Of a stretch of DNA of 64,000 bases, positions 53,194 through 62,478 are shown in pieces. The DNA is taken from positions 2,976,001 through 3,040,000 of the forward strand of contig NZ_CP152389.1 of the NCBI RefSeq assembly GCF_038806765.1, in the 5' to 3' direction. Position numbers and translations under genes: made by a program. Below the pieces are notes generated by a model. That model was not told the origin of the DNA. It did not search any database and worked only from the letters and a program-made list of their open reading frames with translations. Origin of the DNA: Mucilaginibacter sp. CSA2-8R. Its GTDB lineage: Bacteria > Bacteroidota > Bacteroidia > Sphingobacteriales > Sphingobacteriaceae. Position 1 is the stretch's first letter. Every line of letters starts with the position of its first letter.

Positions 53194-54477
53194 ATGCATC
53201 ATCACACAGCCAAGACCAAGGGCATTGAATTTAATTTAGAAGCACTACGCGGGGCCTGTGCGTTTTTTGTAGTAATCTTCCATGTGGTTTTGTACCAAAA
53301 ATATATTGATCCACATTATTTTCCGCGATGGATGAACGCTTTCAACATTCCTGGGCATTTTTGTGTGCTTATATTTTTTGTATTGTCGGGTTATGTTATC
53401 GGTATCAGCAACTCCGGACGGCTAAGCGCCGATAAAATAATACCGTACTTAAAAAAGAGGTTTATCCGAATTTATCCGGTTTACTTTGTTTGCCTTACGG
53501 CGGCGTTGCTTATAGCGGTACCTTATACCATTAAAACTATTGTGGCAAATTACACAATGATGCAAGGGCTTTTAGGAGCGGTAGTATGGGAAAACAATCC
53601 GCTATGGTCGCTCAATTATGAGATAATCTACTACTTGCTATTTATTCCGCTATCGTTTTTTGAAATTAAACCTTGGGTTGCACTAGTTGGAGCAATTGCA
53701 ATTGGCTTGATTAACTTCTTGCTGTTTCCAACTATTAGTTTACCTATTATATCCGCTTATAGCTATGGTTTTGCTTTTTGGGCTACCGGATGGTGCTTAG
53801 CTGTTTATTTTAAAAACAAAGAGGTTGCGGTAAGCCCTCAAAAATTACTAAGTGGAATATTTTTGTTAGCCAGCGCGCCGGTTAATATTGTTTTAGCATA
53901 CCCTTACCGTTTGGTTACTCAAGTATTTGATAATGAATTGCTTTACCCTAACACGGTATACTGGGCTAAAAACATGGTAAAGTTTGATGATTTTACTTTG
54001 ATGCCCTATTGTTTTTTGCTGGTTGTGCTATTTTCGGGAACGCGGTTTCGTTTTAAAAAGCAGCTTTTTTCTTTCCTCTTTATTTTACCCGCAATTTCGA
54101 TAGCATTACTTATTAAAGGCTCCAGCTCAATAGCAAGCCTTAACGACCAAAGGATACCTATGCTTTGCTACCTTATTAGCCTGGTGTTGTATTTTATACC
54201 TAATACACTGTTCAATAACCTTAGCCGTAAAATAATAAATCTTTGTTTTTGGCTTGGGTCTGTCTCCTATGGGCTTTATGTAATTCACTTTCCGGTCATG
54301 ATTGTTTTTGGAAAAGTAACAGCTTTTAGCGGCTCAACCGTTACGTTTATCACCAGGTTTCTGTTGCTCTTTTTACCGGCTTGCCTGGCGGCGGCTTACG
54401 TCCTTGAGAAAAAAATGCAGCCCTTGGTTGGGCGCAAACTTCGCAATGTGCTTTTACCAAGCGTGGCAAAGCGGTAA
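53194..54477 (+). CDS. acyltransferase-3 family membrane O-acyltransferase
   Basis: 427 residues from ATG 53194 (MHHHTAKTKG). About ten membrane helices. LEALRGACAFFVVIFHVVLY holds the conserved R and H of the OafA-type family, with FVLSGYVIG and RFIRIYPVYFV next. These enzymes O-acylate surface polysaccharides. Transcribed against the flanking phage genes and markedly AT-rich compared with the host genes, it looks like a lysogenic conversion gene. Acyl acceptor unknown. Confidence 0.9.
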   Translation: MHHHTAKTKGIEFNLEALRGACAFFVVIFHVVLYQKYIDPHYFPRWMNAFNIPGHFCVLIFFVLSGYVIGISNSGRLSADKIIPYLKKRFIRIYPVYFVCLTAALLIAVPYTIKTIVANYTMMQGLLGAVVWENNPLWSLNYEIIYYLLFIPLSFFEIKPWVALVGAIAIGLINFLLFPTISLPIISAYSYGFAFWATGWCLAVYFKNKEVAVSPQKLLSGIFLLASAPVNIVLAYPYRLVTQVFDNELLYPNTVYWAKNMVKFDDFTLMPYCFLLVVLFSGTRFRFKKQLFSFLFILPAISIALLIKGSSSIASLNDQRIPMLCYLISLVLYFIPNTLFNNLSRKIINLCFWLGSVSYGLYVIHFPVMIVFGKVTAFSGSTVTFITRFLLLFLPACLAAAYVLEKKMQPLVGRKLRNVLLPSVAKR

Positions 54478-54586
54478 TACCGCTTACTAAACAAAATGAA
54501 AGCAATGCCGGGCGCACTGGCTATAGTTATCAAGCGCATAAAATTATGACGCTTTGCGTGTAGGCAACCACCAACGGCAACCCGAA

Positions 54587-54757
54587 TTAAACTTTCGCAG
54601 TAGGCTTCTTAGAAACGAAAGTGCACAAACAATTGAGACACTGAAAACGCCGGAGGGGCAAGAAGCCTAAAAAGCTTTTGACAAATTTTGCTCGCGGTAC
54701 GCGATGTATATTCAACGACTTGCAACGAGGACAACAAATTTGTTTAACAGCACCCAT
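54587..54757 (-). CDS. small zinc-ribbon protein, 56 residues
   Basis: Starts at ATG 54757 (MGAVKQICCPRCKS); a longer frame has only a TTG start. Two cysteine pairs (CPRC and CLNC) about 28 residues apart and a basic middle (HRVPRAKFVKSFLGFLPLRRF) give a zinc-ribbon of the kind that binds nucleic acid. Placed between two acyltransferase genes in the AT-rich island. Function unknown. Confidence 0.6.
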   Translation of the reverse strand: MGAVKQICCPRCKSLNIHRVPRAKFVKSFLGFLPLRRFQCLNCLCTFVSKKPTAKV

Positions 54758-54784
54758 AACACTAACAGCAAATATATTCCGCAA

Positions 54785-55239
54785 ATATAATATTCCAACA
54801 TTCGTTTAAGTTAAAATATCTTAATGTTTTTAACGTTTTTTTAACGTAATTAAAATACGTTGATACTTAATCACGTACTTTTTAGTTAGCCAACTACATA
54901 GCAAAAATGGTTATAAGTTAAAGTGGTACAATTAAAGTAATATAACCCAAACTGAGTGATGATATTGAGGTACACTCTTATTCAATCATCGCACTTATTT
55001 ACTGCAGTTGCTGCCCTTGGTAATTTTATAAGAGGTCAGTTAACTGCCGGTTAATACATCATCAATAAACTTGCCTTGAGCTAGATAATTCGATAACAGC
55101 TCTGAAAGACAACTAAGTGATAATTGCCTAAAAATAGACTTGCAATGATTGAAAATACACAACAGACTCAATATTTTGTTGTGATTTTTTTAATTAAATA
55201 TACCTTTACGGCAAGTTAATTAATATGAATTGAGGTCTA
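54785..55239. promoter_or_regulatory. AT-rich intergenic region with possible promoter
   Basis: 455 bp without a convincing gene. TTG at 55179-55181 and TACCTTTA at 55201-55208 (one mismatch to TAnnTTTG, spacer 19 bp) form a plausible promoter for the second acyltransferase. The rest is AT-rich with no repeats that I can interpret. Confidence 0.4.
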
Positions 55240-56325
55240 ATGAAAAACAAATTATTGAACTTACAGGCCTTAAGAGGAATTGCGGCCGTCAGTGTTATGT
55301 ATCATCATAGCCAAATGATATTTACTGACCACGCTCATGATGCTGTGTTTAAATATATTGAGGGTACGATAGGCGTTCAGGTGTTTTTTATTATCAGCGG
55401 TTTTGTGATGAGTTTTACCACCAGGCACTTAACCGCGTCTCCTCTTGAAAATTTTAAAGACTTCGCCATCAAGCGGGCAATCAGGATATTTCCGCTTTTC
55501 TATTTTGCAGTGCTACTCACTATATTAGTAAATCACGCTACGCTAAGTTTAATTTTTAATGATCACTTAAGTACGTTAATACGTGTACTTTTATTTCAGC
55601 CTACATTTATTAACAACCAAGGGCCTTACTTTGGTCTCTGGTTACTGCCAACCGTATGGACGCTTAACTACGAAATGCTTTTTTATGCCCTGTTTGCCAT
55701 CAGTCTTATTGCCGGACGATTTAGGTATTACGCGTTATACAGCTTACTCCTTGTGTTCGTGGTAGTAGTACCGCTTATATTAACCCATCAATTTAGTTTT
55801 TCGCCAGATGTTAATTACCCTTTTACAATCCAATATCTCAGTTTTATCACCAACCCTATAATATTGTTATTTTTGAGCGGCTTACTCCTGGCCTATCTTC
55901 TGCCCAAGGTTAAACTGTCTAAAACAATCACGCTTGTATTTTTTGTTTTGAGCACGATAATATTCATTTTATATATTCGCCGCATTTTACCGGTCTCTCC
56001 CATAAACAACATCCTGGCCTGTACGCTCCTTGTTGCCGCCGTTATATTAGTGGATATGCAAAACCTTTTTGCCCCTCCAAAATGGCTTATATACTTAGGC
56101 AATATGTCGTTTTCTGTTTACATATTGCATATGGTTTTCTTTACTTACCTACCGATGATGTTTGAGCAAAAATTAAGTTTTTTAAACCTCAAAGATTCGT
56201 GGTTACAGGTGGCAATAATTTTTATAATTGTCTTCGTTTTTTCGGCCATTACCTACGAGCTGATTGAAATGCGCTTTACTAATTATTTAAAAGACAAACT
56301 GTTTACTAGAAAGACAAGGCTCTAA
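55240..56325 (+). CDS. acyltransferase-3 family membrane O-acyltransferase
   Basis: 361 residues, about ten membrane helices. LQALRGIAAVSVMYHHSQMI (R, HH), VQVFFIISGFVMSFTT and FAIKRAIRIFPLFYFAV are the family hallmarks; SFSVYILHMVFF is the late conserved helix. The sequence is diverged from the neighbour at 53194, so this is not a recent tandem duplication. AT-rich. Its promoter probably lies at 55179-55208. Confidence 0.9.
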   Translation: MKNKLLNLQALRGIAAVSVMYHHSQMIFTDHAHDAVFKYIEGTIGVQVFFIISGFVMSFTTRHLTASPLENFKDFAIKRAIRIFPLFYFAVLLTILVNHATLSLIFNDHLSTLIRVLLFQPTFINNQGPYFGLWLLPTVWTLNYEMLFYALFAISLIAGRFRYYALYSLLLVFVVVVPLILTHQFSFSPDVNYPFTIQYLSFITNPIILLFLSGLLLAYLLPKVKLSKTITLVFFVLSTIIFILYIRRILPVSPINNILACTLLVAAVILVDMQNLFAPPKWLIYLGNMSFSVYILHMVFFTYLPMMFEQKLSFLNLKDSWLQVAIIFIIVFVFSAITYELIEMRFTNYLKDKLFTRKTRL

Positions 56326-56410
56326 CTAATTACGTTTGATATTGATTTCGAACGTCTACATATAATTAGTAGAAGATTTGAACTATTTACTTAGTGATTA
56401 AACGATAAAA

Positions 56411-57583
56411 TTATTTAGCGTTTAATACAACTGGCTTTACAATCTTGCCTGTTTTGTCGTCAAAAGCTTTTGATACTTTTTTAGTCAACATAATTGAGGA
56501 TTGTTCAAATAATTTATAGAACAAAAAAGATGCTAACATTACGGCTATAAATCCAAGCGTATAGTAGACGGCTAAGTTCATTGTTGGATTTATACTTAGT
56601 TTAGACATAACAATTATATTAATCAATTCCAGAACAGGTGCATGTATAAGGTAGATGCTATATGCAGCCAAACCAACGGTTGCCAACGGCTTATATTGAA
56701 GTACAGAAAGCAATTGACGACTTCTACCCAATGTTAATCCGGCCATTAGAAGCGCCACAGCGAACCCTAAAAACACGTCCGATACCATGTACGACAGGTC
56801 ACCAAAGTACGTGCCTTTATTTAGTACGAACGCGATAACTAAACACAGCGTTAATAATAAATAAAATGGTGCTTTCTTAAATAAAAATTTGCCTTTGCTG
56901 TTTGAAGAAAACCCGTATTGCGCAGCCAACATACCTAAAGCGAAAAGACCGAAAAAATGCAGGCTTATACCATTGAAACTTGTGTACCAACCGGCTGCTT
57001 TAGCTGCGATCATCGCTAAAGCGGAAATGGTGGTTAAAGACAGCGCGACTATGACCTTGTTATATTTTCTAAACAGCCAAATCAAGAACGGGAAAAACAT
57101 ATAAATGCGCCATTCAACCGATATTGACCACAAAACGTAGTTAACATTATTTGAGGTGTTCGCAATGTCTTGTATTAGAAAAACATGTGATAGGATGGTC
57201 CAAAGGCTAACGGGGCTGGAAGTTAGTTGGACGCCCGAAGGACCTCCAAAAACATTATTAACTAACAGTACTGATATTATGAGGACCGCAAAATAAGGAG
57301 GTAATATTCTTGTAATGCGTTTAACATAAAACATCTTTATATCGAAAGCCTTTTCGGGCCTTTTAACAATAGGCAAGAATAGCAGATAACCTGATAAAAC
57401 TATAAATAAATCAACTGCCTGATGTCCATAGTTAAACGGCGAAACAAAAACTTTAAACAATGCAGGTGAAAGATTTTTGTCAACATAAGGATGCATGTGA
57501 TGTATAACTACATATAATGCAGCAAGCGCCCTTATGCTGTCTACATAAGCTAAATGATTGGTAGAAGATTTTTGTTCCATCAT
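56411..57583 (-). CDS. acyltransferase-3 family membrane O-acyltransferase
   Basis: 390 residues; start at 57583 or the adjacent ATG 57580. VDSIRALAALYVVIHHMHPYVD (R, HH), AVDLFIVLSGYLLFLPIV and YVKRITRILPPYFAVL define the family; AYSIYLIHAPVLELI is the late helix. It has the same orientation as the phage tail genes but a terminator at 57614-57640 separates it from them, so it has its own expression. Third member of the acyltransferase island. Confidence 0.9.
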   Translation of the reverse strand: MMEQKSSTNHLAYVDSIRALAALYVVIHHMHPYVDKNLSPALFKVFVSPFNYGHQAVDLFIVLSGYLLFLPIVKRPEKAFDIKMFYVKRITRILPPYFAVLIISVLLVNNVFGGPSGVQLTSSPVSLWTILSHVFLIQDIANTSNNVNYVLWSISVEWRIYMFFPFLIWLFRKYNKVIVALSLTTISALAMIAAKAAGWYTSFNGISLHFFGLFALGMLAAQYGFSSNSKGKFLFKKAPFYLLLTLCLVIAFVLNKGTYFGDLSYMVSDVFLGFAVALLMAGLTLGRSRQLLSVLQYKPLATVGLAAYSIYLIHAPVLELINIIVMSKLSINPTMNLAVYYTLGFIAVMLASFLFYKLFEQSSIMLTKKVSKAFDDKTGKIVKPVVLNAK

Positions 57584-57613
57584 GATAAACGACAGACGAA
57601 GATAACAAAATTA

Positions 57614-57640
57614 AAAAGCCCAGCATTGCGCCGGACTTTT
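57614..57640 (-). terminator. terminator of the phage tail operon
   Basis: On the minus-strand RNA AAAAGUCCGGC pairs fully (with G-U) to GCUGGGCUUUU around GCAAU, followed by a U-rich tract. It lies between the tailspike gene and the third acyltransferase. Confidence 0.65.
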
Positions 57641-57655
57641 AAAAACATTCTACTA

Positions 57656-57824
57656 TTAATATTCCATTGTTTGAAAGAACTCTTCGGGATCATTTAAATG
57701 AATTTCTGGTCGTTCTTCTTTTTAATCATCTTGCTTTTGCTCAAAGAGCGTTGCAAAACAAGTCTTAAATCGGGTAAACGGGAATAGCAAACGTTGCTAA
57801 CATAGCATCAAAGTTTATAGAGCT
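57656..57824 (-). pseudogene. remnant of a coding sequence
   Basis: Minus-strand frames here read protein-like but interrupted: SSINFDAMLATFAIPVYP, a frame change, RFKTCFATLFEQKQDD, an in-frame TAA, then EERPEIHLNDPEEFFQTMEY and a stop. It looks like a decayed C-terminal gene piece displaced by insertion of the acyltransferase island. Family unknown. Confidence 0.3.
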
Positions 57825-57887
57825 TTAAAACTATAAAATAAAGTTTACTGATTTAAATCCTAAAGATTTTCACATTACACTTAATAG

Positions 57888-59714
57888 CTATACCCCCATT
57901 GCTTGCTGTATGCCTCGCATCCAAGCCGGAGCCATAACCAGATTACGCCCTGTTTCTGACGGATGCTTATAGTCCCCTAAAAATTCCGGATAATCATGAA
58001 AAAAAGCTAACAGCCCATTGCCCGAAACTGTGGTGTTATTGCGGTATACATTAATCGCGGCGTTTATATCCTGTACCACTTGATCTTCAAAAACTGTTGG
58101 TACTTGTTGTATTACAAATCTTTGTACAGCAGGTAAATCCTCCCTTAGCTGAGATAATAACAAATCAAGGAGTTGTATAAACTCAGTCGCTGTTGAACCC
58201 CCTGAATTTGTACCTAATGCAATGCTAACCGTTTCAACCTGCGCCGCCTTGAGCTGCGGTATCCATGTGTTATAAAGGTTTACCGCGTCCCCGCCGAAGG
58301 GTGCGGCATCACGTACCCAATGCGTGATATAGGAACCGCCCCGGCCAGTATTTAACACCGTTACGTTTGCATTTGGGAATATACCTTGCGCATAAGTCTG
58401 GAAATCGTTTGCAAAATTAAATGTATTGCTATCGCCAATTAAGCCAATCCGCACATTTCCGATAATGGCTGGCTTTACAGGCGCTTGCTGCCATGGTAAT
58501 GGCCGGGTTTCTTTCCAGATACCGTTAAGCAGATTGGCGGGTATTACCTCGGTGCTTTGCAAGCCTAAGCCTTTTACGATTAAAAGGTTTAGATCTCCGT
58601 TTTTGGAAACGCCGTCCACTAAAAAGTCCTTTCCTATGTCGGGACGGTTATAATCACTTAATAAACGAATAACGGAGCCGTGCAAGTCCAAGCTTGGGTT
58701 ACTATCTACGTCGATCAAAGCGTTAGTATTTTGGTTAACATCGCTGTAAAACCTATTCAAACCGCTTCCCTTTTTGCCACCGCCATCTTTAATACCGTAA
58801 ATTAGCTTATACCCTACGCTTGCAATATCTTGACTGCCGTCTAACAAATATTGACCCGTAAAGCCTGTATTGTTAGGGTAGTAAGTTTCAGGTAAGGCAA
58901 TTGTGTGACCATAAGCAATATTCATGTTTTTAATTCTTACCCACACCTTAGGTGTTGGCCCGCTAGTAATTATAGCAATCCGGTTATTATCTGTGTCTAC
59001 ATCTAACTCAGCGTCAGACCCATAAACTAAATATTTGTTTTGGTTTATGCTTTGCAATATGCCCTCTTTGAACGTATACGGTACCGCTATTGCTCCGGAA
59101 TCCAGCGTAGTCACGTGTACAACATCTGAGAGGGATGACGCATAGCTGGCCTGCGGTAAACTTTTTACCTGGTAGTAAAAATCTGTTTTATCAGCAAGAC
59201 CAGTAACAGCCTTAGTTAGTTCTGTGCCTGAGTACACCATTACCGCTCCCGCCATATCCCCAGTAGATGCCTGTAAAAGCACATAAGAAGCGGCATGATC
59301 TACAGCACCCCAACTAATATTTACGGAGCTTTCAGTGACCTGAGCGGCAGTAACAACAGCTTTAGTAAGATCCGTTAAGGTTTCGACAGTTACGTTAACA
59401 ACGTTCGAAATTTCAACCTGACTAAACTCGTCTCTAACAACGCAATAATAATTGCCGTTGTTGCTGACTAAAGCGTTAGGAAACGGTAATATACCCGTGC
59501 TATTGACTGCTACAGAAACGCCACTCCCTAATAACCCTTTAAAAAACTCATATTTAACAGCATTAGGAGCAACCACTGTTAAACTGAAATTTGTGCCCTC
59601 CTTACCGGTAAATGGTAGCGGCTGGACAGTAATTACCAAGGCGGGCGGCACAAAGTGAATCGCCCTCTGCTTTTCCGCCTGCAATAGTATTCTTTGATTA
59701 TAGCTTAAATCCAT
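57888..59714 (-). CDS. phage tailspike/tail fibre with C-terminal SGNH hydrolase domain
   Basis: 608 residues. N-terminal Ig-like module (about 30-110), a fibronectin-III-like module (about 115-205), a beta-rich central region, then an SGNH hydrolase from about 410: RIGLIGDSNTFNF (serine), NTGRGGSYITHW (glycine), IALGTNSGGS (asparagine) and GDYKHPSETGRN (Asp and His, D-x-x-H). All four blocks are intact. This resembles phage tailspikes that deacetylate capsule or O-antigen. Two bases separate it from the large tail protein gene upstream. Confidence 0.85.
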   Translation of the reverse strand: MDLSYNQRILLQAEKQRAIHFVPPALVITVQPLPFTGKEGTNFSLTVVAPNAVKYEFFKGLLGSGVSVAVNSTGILPFPNALVSNNGNYYCVVRDEFSQVEISNVVNVTVETLTDLTKAVVTAAQVTESSVNISWGAVDHAASYVLLQASTGDMAGAVMVYSGTELTKAVTGLADKTDFYYQVKSLPQASYASSLSDVVHVTTLDSGAIAVPYTFKEGILQSINQNKYLVYGSDAELDVDTDNNRIAIITSGPTPKVWVRIKNMNIAYGHTIALPETYYPNNTGFTGQYLLDGSQDIASVGYKLIYGIKDGGGKKGSGLNRFYSDVNQNTNALIDVDSNPSLDLHGSVIRLLSDYNRPDIGKDFLVDGVSKNGDLNLLIVKGLGLQSTEVIPANLLNGIWKETRPLPWQQAPVKPAIIGNVRIGLIGDSNTFNFANDFQTYAQGIFPNANVTVLNTGRGGSYITHWVRDAAPFGGDAVNLYNTWIPQLKAAQVETVSIALGTNSGGSTATEFIQLLDLLLSQLREDLPAVQRFVIQQVPTVFEDQVVQDINAAINVYRNNTTVSGNGLLAFFHDYPEFLGDYKHPSETGRNLVMAPAWMRGIQQAMGV

Positions 59715-59716
59715 GA

Positions 59717-61906
59717 TTAGTTTTTAATTACCCAGACGCCGCCCACAATATTTGAAGTAATACCGTTCGTGCTTACTGGAGTAAGGCGGAAAACCCGTGG
59801 TTTGAATGGGTTGCCACTCGCATCGTTTCCACCGTCAAGTTCATTAAGGTTAGATATAACATAGTCCTGCGAGGAAGTAACGCCACAATAGGCAGTTTCT
59901 ACCGTCATGGTTTTACCGTTTTGGTCTAAGCCGATTTGACTATCTACATCCCAATAAACGCCACTGGCACCCTGGTCGTATTGGCGTAAATTCGTACCAC
60001 GAACGCCACCACCATTTTTTATGCCGCGAATTATTCTATATGAGATATCAGTAATTACAATACCGGCACTGTTTAACACTTTTGTGGCTCCTCCAATAGT
60101 ATCATTACTATCATTATCATTGTATTCTTTTAAGAATACATTAGTATTATCCAGAAAAGTGTTAGCACCGAAAATGTCATTGTAATAAACGCTACCACCT
60201 TCGTGGAGTTCAATAATATGTTTGTAATCACTTAACAAAATGGGAGTAGTCGGGTTTCGGTATAGCGTTGGATATTGTTCACTGACACTGTTTAATTTAC
60301 CTTCAATATTATTAGGGTGCAAAGCGTTGAGATAGGTAACAAAGGGTTCAATATTAATCATCCAATCAGAGGCAGGCTTGCCCGACCTTGCTTTCTCCCT
60401 AACCTTTAACCCACCGGCGGAAATATTATTGGTAACCGAAAGACTGTTTTCAGAAATATCAGTTATCGGGCCTCCGTTTAATTGATACTCCTGCGTTGAC
60501 GGGTTAAGCGTATCAACTGATTTAGTCCAGCTTGCCTTGCCTTTGGTTTTATCGGCAGGATCTTCGGCCAGCCAAACCAAGCCCGTAGGCGGCGCAATCA
60601 GCGATCCGGTGAAGGGCAATGTATTGGTGGCCCATGCTGAGGCGTTATGTGTTAAGGTTTCCCGGTAGCGGATACCGGCCAAGCCCGACGGCAAATTTAC
60701 ATCGCCTACCATTAACTTAAAGTTGCTTAACCCTATCACCACCGGGTTGGGCGCAGTGGCATCCAAAGTGCCCTCAAACAAATCAGATCCTTCGCCGGAT
60801 GCAGGGGTAACATTTAAGGTGCTGCTCACGCTAAGGTCGTCCATTACCACTACCGGGGCTGCTTTGTTTTGCTTAACCGGCGCAACGGTTACCACGGCGC
60901 TTTCGGCGGTAAAGGTTTTCTTTTGCAGTTCGGTTACGGCCGGGGTAATTACCGTGGTGCCGTCGGCATCTACAACAGCAGGGGCAACCACCACCGCCAC
61001 TTTGTAACTGTTGGTACCTACAAACTGGTAGCTTTTGGTGTACAGGGCGCTGCCGGTAAACGTACTGCCCGAGGCTACCTGGGCACCACGCACCCCGTTT
61101 ACCACCTCAAAGCAACTAACGGCCGGCGGTGGTGTTCCGCCAAATTCGGCCGTTAGTTCAAAGTTGTTACCGGCAGGCAGGGTTTGCGGTTGGGGCTGGG
61201 TTTTAAGGTAAACACTTTCGGCCTCGCCCGGCTTAATAAATTTAGCGGCCGAGCGGGTTTCGCCATAATCGTTACGGGCAATTACCTCGTAAGCACCGGC
61301 GGTTTGCTCAGCCACTTTAACCAACAGGGCTGCACCGGTGGCATCGGGCACGGGCTTGCCGTCGCGCTCAATCGTGTAATCGTCGGCCCCGGCAAATTTG
61401 GCCCATACCTCGGCATACTCGCCGTCTAAAACCGTCTGGCTTACCGATTCGTCGAGTAAAACAGGTTTGCCGGCATCAGCCGAGGCATCGGTATGCATAT
61501 CCAGCACCCCGGCTATATAGCGGGCCAAAATTAGCGTGTTACCGGTACGGTTAATCAGCACCGGCACACCATCAATAGTTAACTTTTTACCGCCGCCCTG
61601 TGGCTGGCGGGCATGCAGCTCAAAAAAATAGCCATCCACCACATATTTAGTGGTAATGTGCAACAAGTCGGCCGTAAGCTCCAGGTAAACGCGGGGCTGG
61701 CTTAACACGTTCCAGGTAAGCGAGGTTAAGGCTTCGAAAGGGATAACTTCACGGCCCTGCTCCAATTGGGCAAACAAATCACTGGCGGCAATGGTGCGGG
61801 CCTGGTTGCCGTCGGGCGTTGGGTTCTGGGCCATATCCACCACCACCAGGCGCAGGTCGGTACGGTTGTAATTGCCCACGAGAGGGGCTTTGTCTTCTAT
61901 GTTCAT
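59717..61906 (-). CDS. large Ig-domain phage tail/baseplate protein
   Basis: 729 residues from ATG 61906 (MNIEDKAPLVGNYNR). The N-terminal 150 residues look like an attachment domain. Ig-like or Big-type segments follow (KYQPQ-like strands, GAYEVIARNDYGETRSA; NNFELTAEFGGTPPPAVS), then a central fibronectin-like part, and a C-terminal region whose wording (KLIYGIK / YRIIRGIKNGGG..NLRQYDQG and SQDYVI) parallels the centre of the next protein. The shared segments suggest that the two proteins assemble together in the tail. No enzymatic motif seen. Confidence 0.7.
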   Translation of the reverse strand: MNIEDKAPLVGNYNRTDLRLVVVDMAQNPTPDGNQARTIAASDLFAQLEQGREVIPFEALTSLTWNVLSQPRVYLELTADLLHITTKYVVDGYFFELHARQPQGGGKKLTIDGVPVLINRTGNTLILARYIAGVLDMHTDASADAGKPVLLDESVSQTVLDGEYAEVWAKFAGADDYTIERDGKPVPDATGAALLVKVAEQTAGAYEVIARNDYGETRSAAKFIKPGEAESVYLKTQPQPQTLPAGNNFELTAEFGGTPPPAVSCFEVVNGVRGAQVASGSTFTGSALYTKSYQFVGTNSYKVAVVVAPAVVDADGTTVITPAVTELQKKTFTAESAVVTVAPVKQNKAAPVVVMDDLSVSSTLNVTPASGEGSDLFEGTLDATAPNPVVIGLSNFKLMVGDVNLPSGLAGIRYRETLTHNASAWATNTLPFTGSLIAPPTGLVWLAEDPADKTKGKASWTKSVDTLNPSTQEYQLNGGPITDISENSLSVTNNISAGGLKVREKARSGKPASDWMINIEPFVTYLNALHPNNIEGKLNSVSEQYPTLYRNPTTPILLSDYKHIIELHEGGSVYYNDIFGANTFLDNTNVFLKEYNDNDSNDTIGGATKVLNSAGIVITDISYRIIRGIKNGGGVRGTNLRQYDQGASGVYWDVDSQIGLDQNGKTMTVETAYCGVTSSQDYVISNLNELDGGNDASGNPFKPRVFRLTPVSTNGITSNIVGGVWVIKN

Positions 61907-61910
61907 GGGT

Positions 61911-62111
61911 TTAAACGGTAATGATGAGGTTTGCAATAATTAGGGGTTGGTTGCCTATAAAAACAGCCCCCGGCGGCATCACGGGCTCGGGCCTGCCGGC
62001 AATTTCGGCACGGAGGCGGGCAATGAGCCCGTCCATTTCGGTTTTGGTATAACCGGGTATCTGCCGTTCTACCACGGTTTCGCGTACTACTTTTACGGTA
62101 ATGTCTGGCAT
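61911..62111 (-). CDS. small phage tail-cluster protein, 66 residues
   Basis: Starts MPDITVKVVRETVVERQ and ends in a hydrophobic strand-rich tail (GNQPLIIANLIITV). Ten-bp gap from the BppU-like gene and four-bp gap to the Ig protein gene, so it is translated as part of the tail operon. No family recognised; it may be an assembly linker or trimerisation element. Confidence 0.6.
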   Translation of the reverse strand: MPDITVKVVRETVVERQIPGYTKTEMDGLIARLRAEIAGRPEPVMPPGAVFIGNQPLIIANLIITV

Positions 62112-62121
62112 AATGAGTTTT

Positions 62122-62463
62122 TTATTCGATGACGAAATCGCCCCGCATCAGAGTGTTAACGGTACCGTCGGCCAGGGTTTGTTTAAGGGTGTAACTAAAG
62201 CTGCCCTTCAGCTGCATCTGGGCGGCCGGTTTGTACAGCCGTATCGTGCTGCTGCTGAGCCACTCCAGCCCCTTACCTTGGGTGAAGCTAAGCTTAACCA
62301 AGCCGCCTTCGCCGGTTACCTGCATCTCAAAGGTACTGCCCGAAACATCCAGGTGGTAACTGCCAAAGGTGCCGTAACTAAACTCGAGCCGGGTGCTAAA
62401 CGTGTCGCCGCTAACGGCATAAAGGGGCACCACGTTGGGGGTGTAAACGCCTGCAATGGCCAT
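62122..62463 (-). CDS. BppU-like phage baseplate/tail protein
   Basis: 113 residues of beta sandwich (VPLYAVSGDTFSTRLEF, GSTFEMQVTGEGG, TIRLYKPAAQMQLKGSFSYTL, ending MRGDFVIE). The pattern of a gene encoding strands with a final R-G-x-F matches the N-terminal domain of BppU upper baseplate proteins that attach receptor-binding proteins. Followed by genes for tail fibre components. Confidence 0.7.
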   Translation of the reverse strand: MAIAGVYTPNVVPLYAVSGDTFSTRLEFSYGTFGSYHLDVSGSTFEMQVTGEGGLVKLSFTQGKGLEWLSSSTIRLYKPAAQMQLKGSFSYTLKQTLADGTVNTLMRGDFVIE

Positions 62464-62478
62464 AAAAAATTTGATAGT

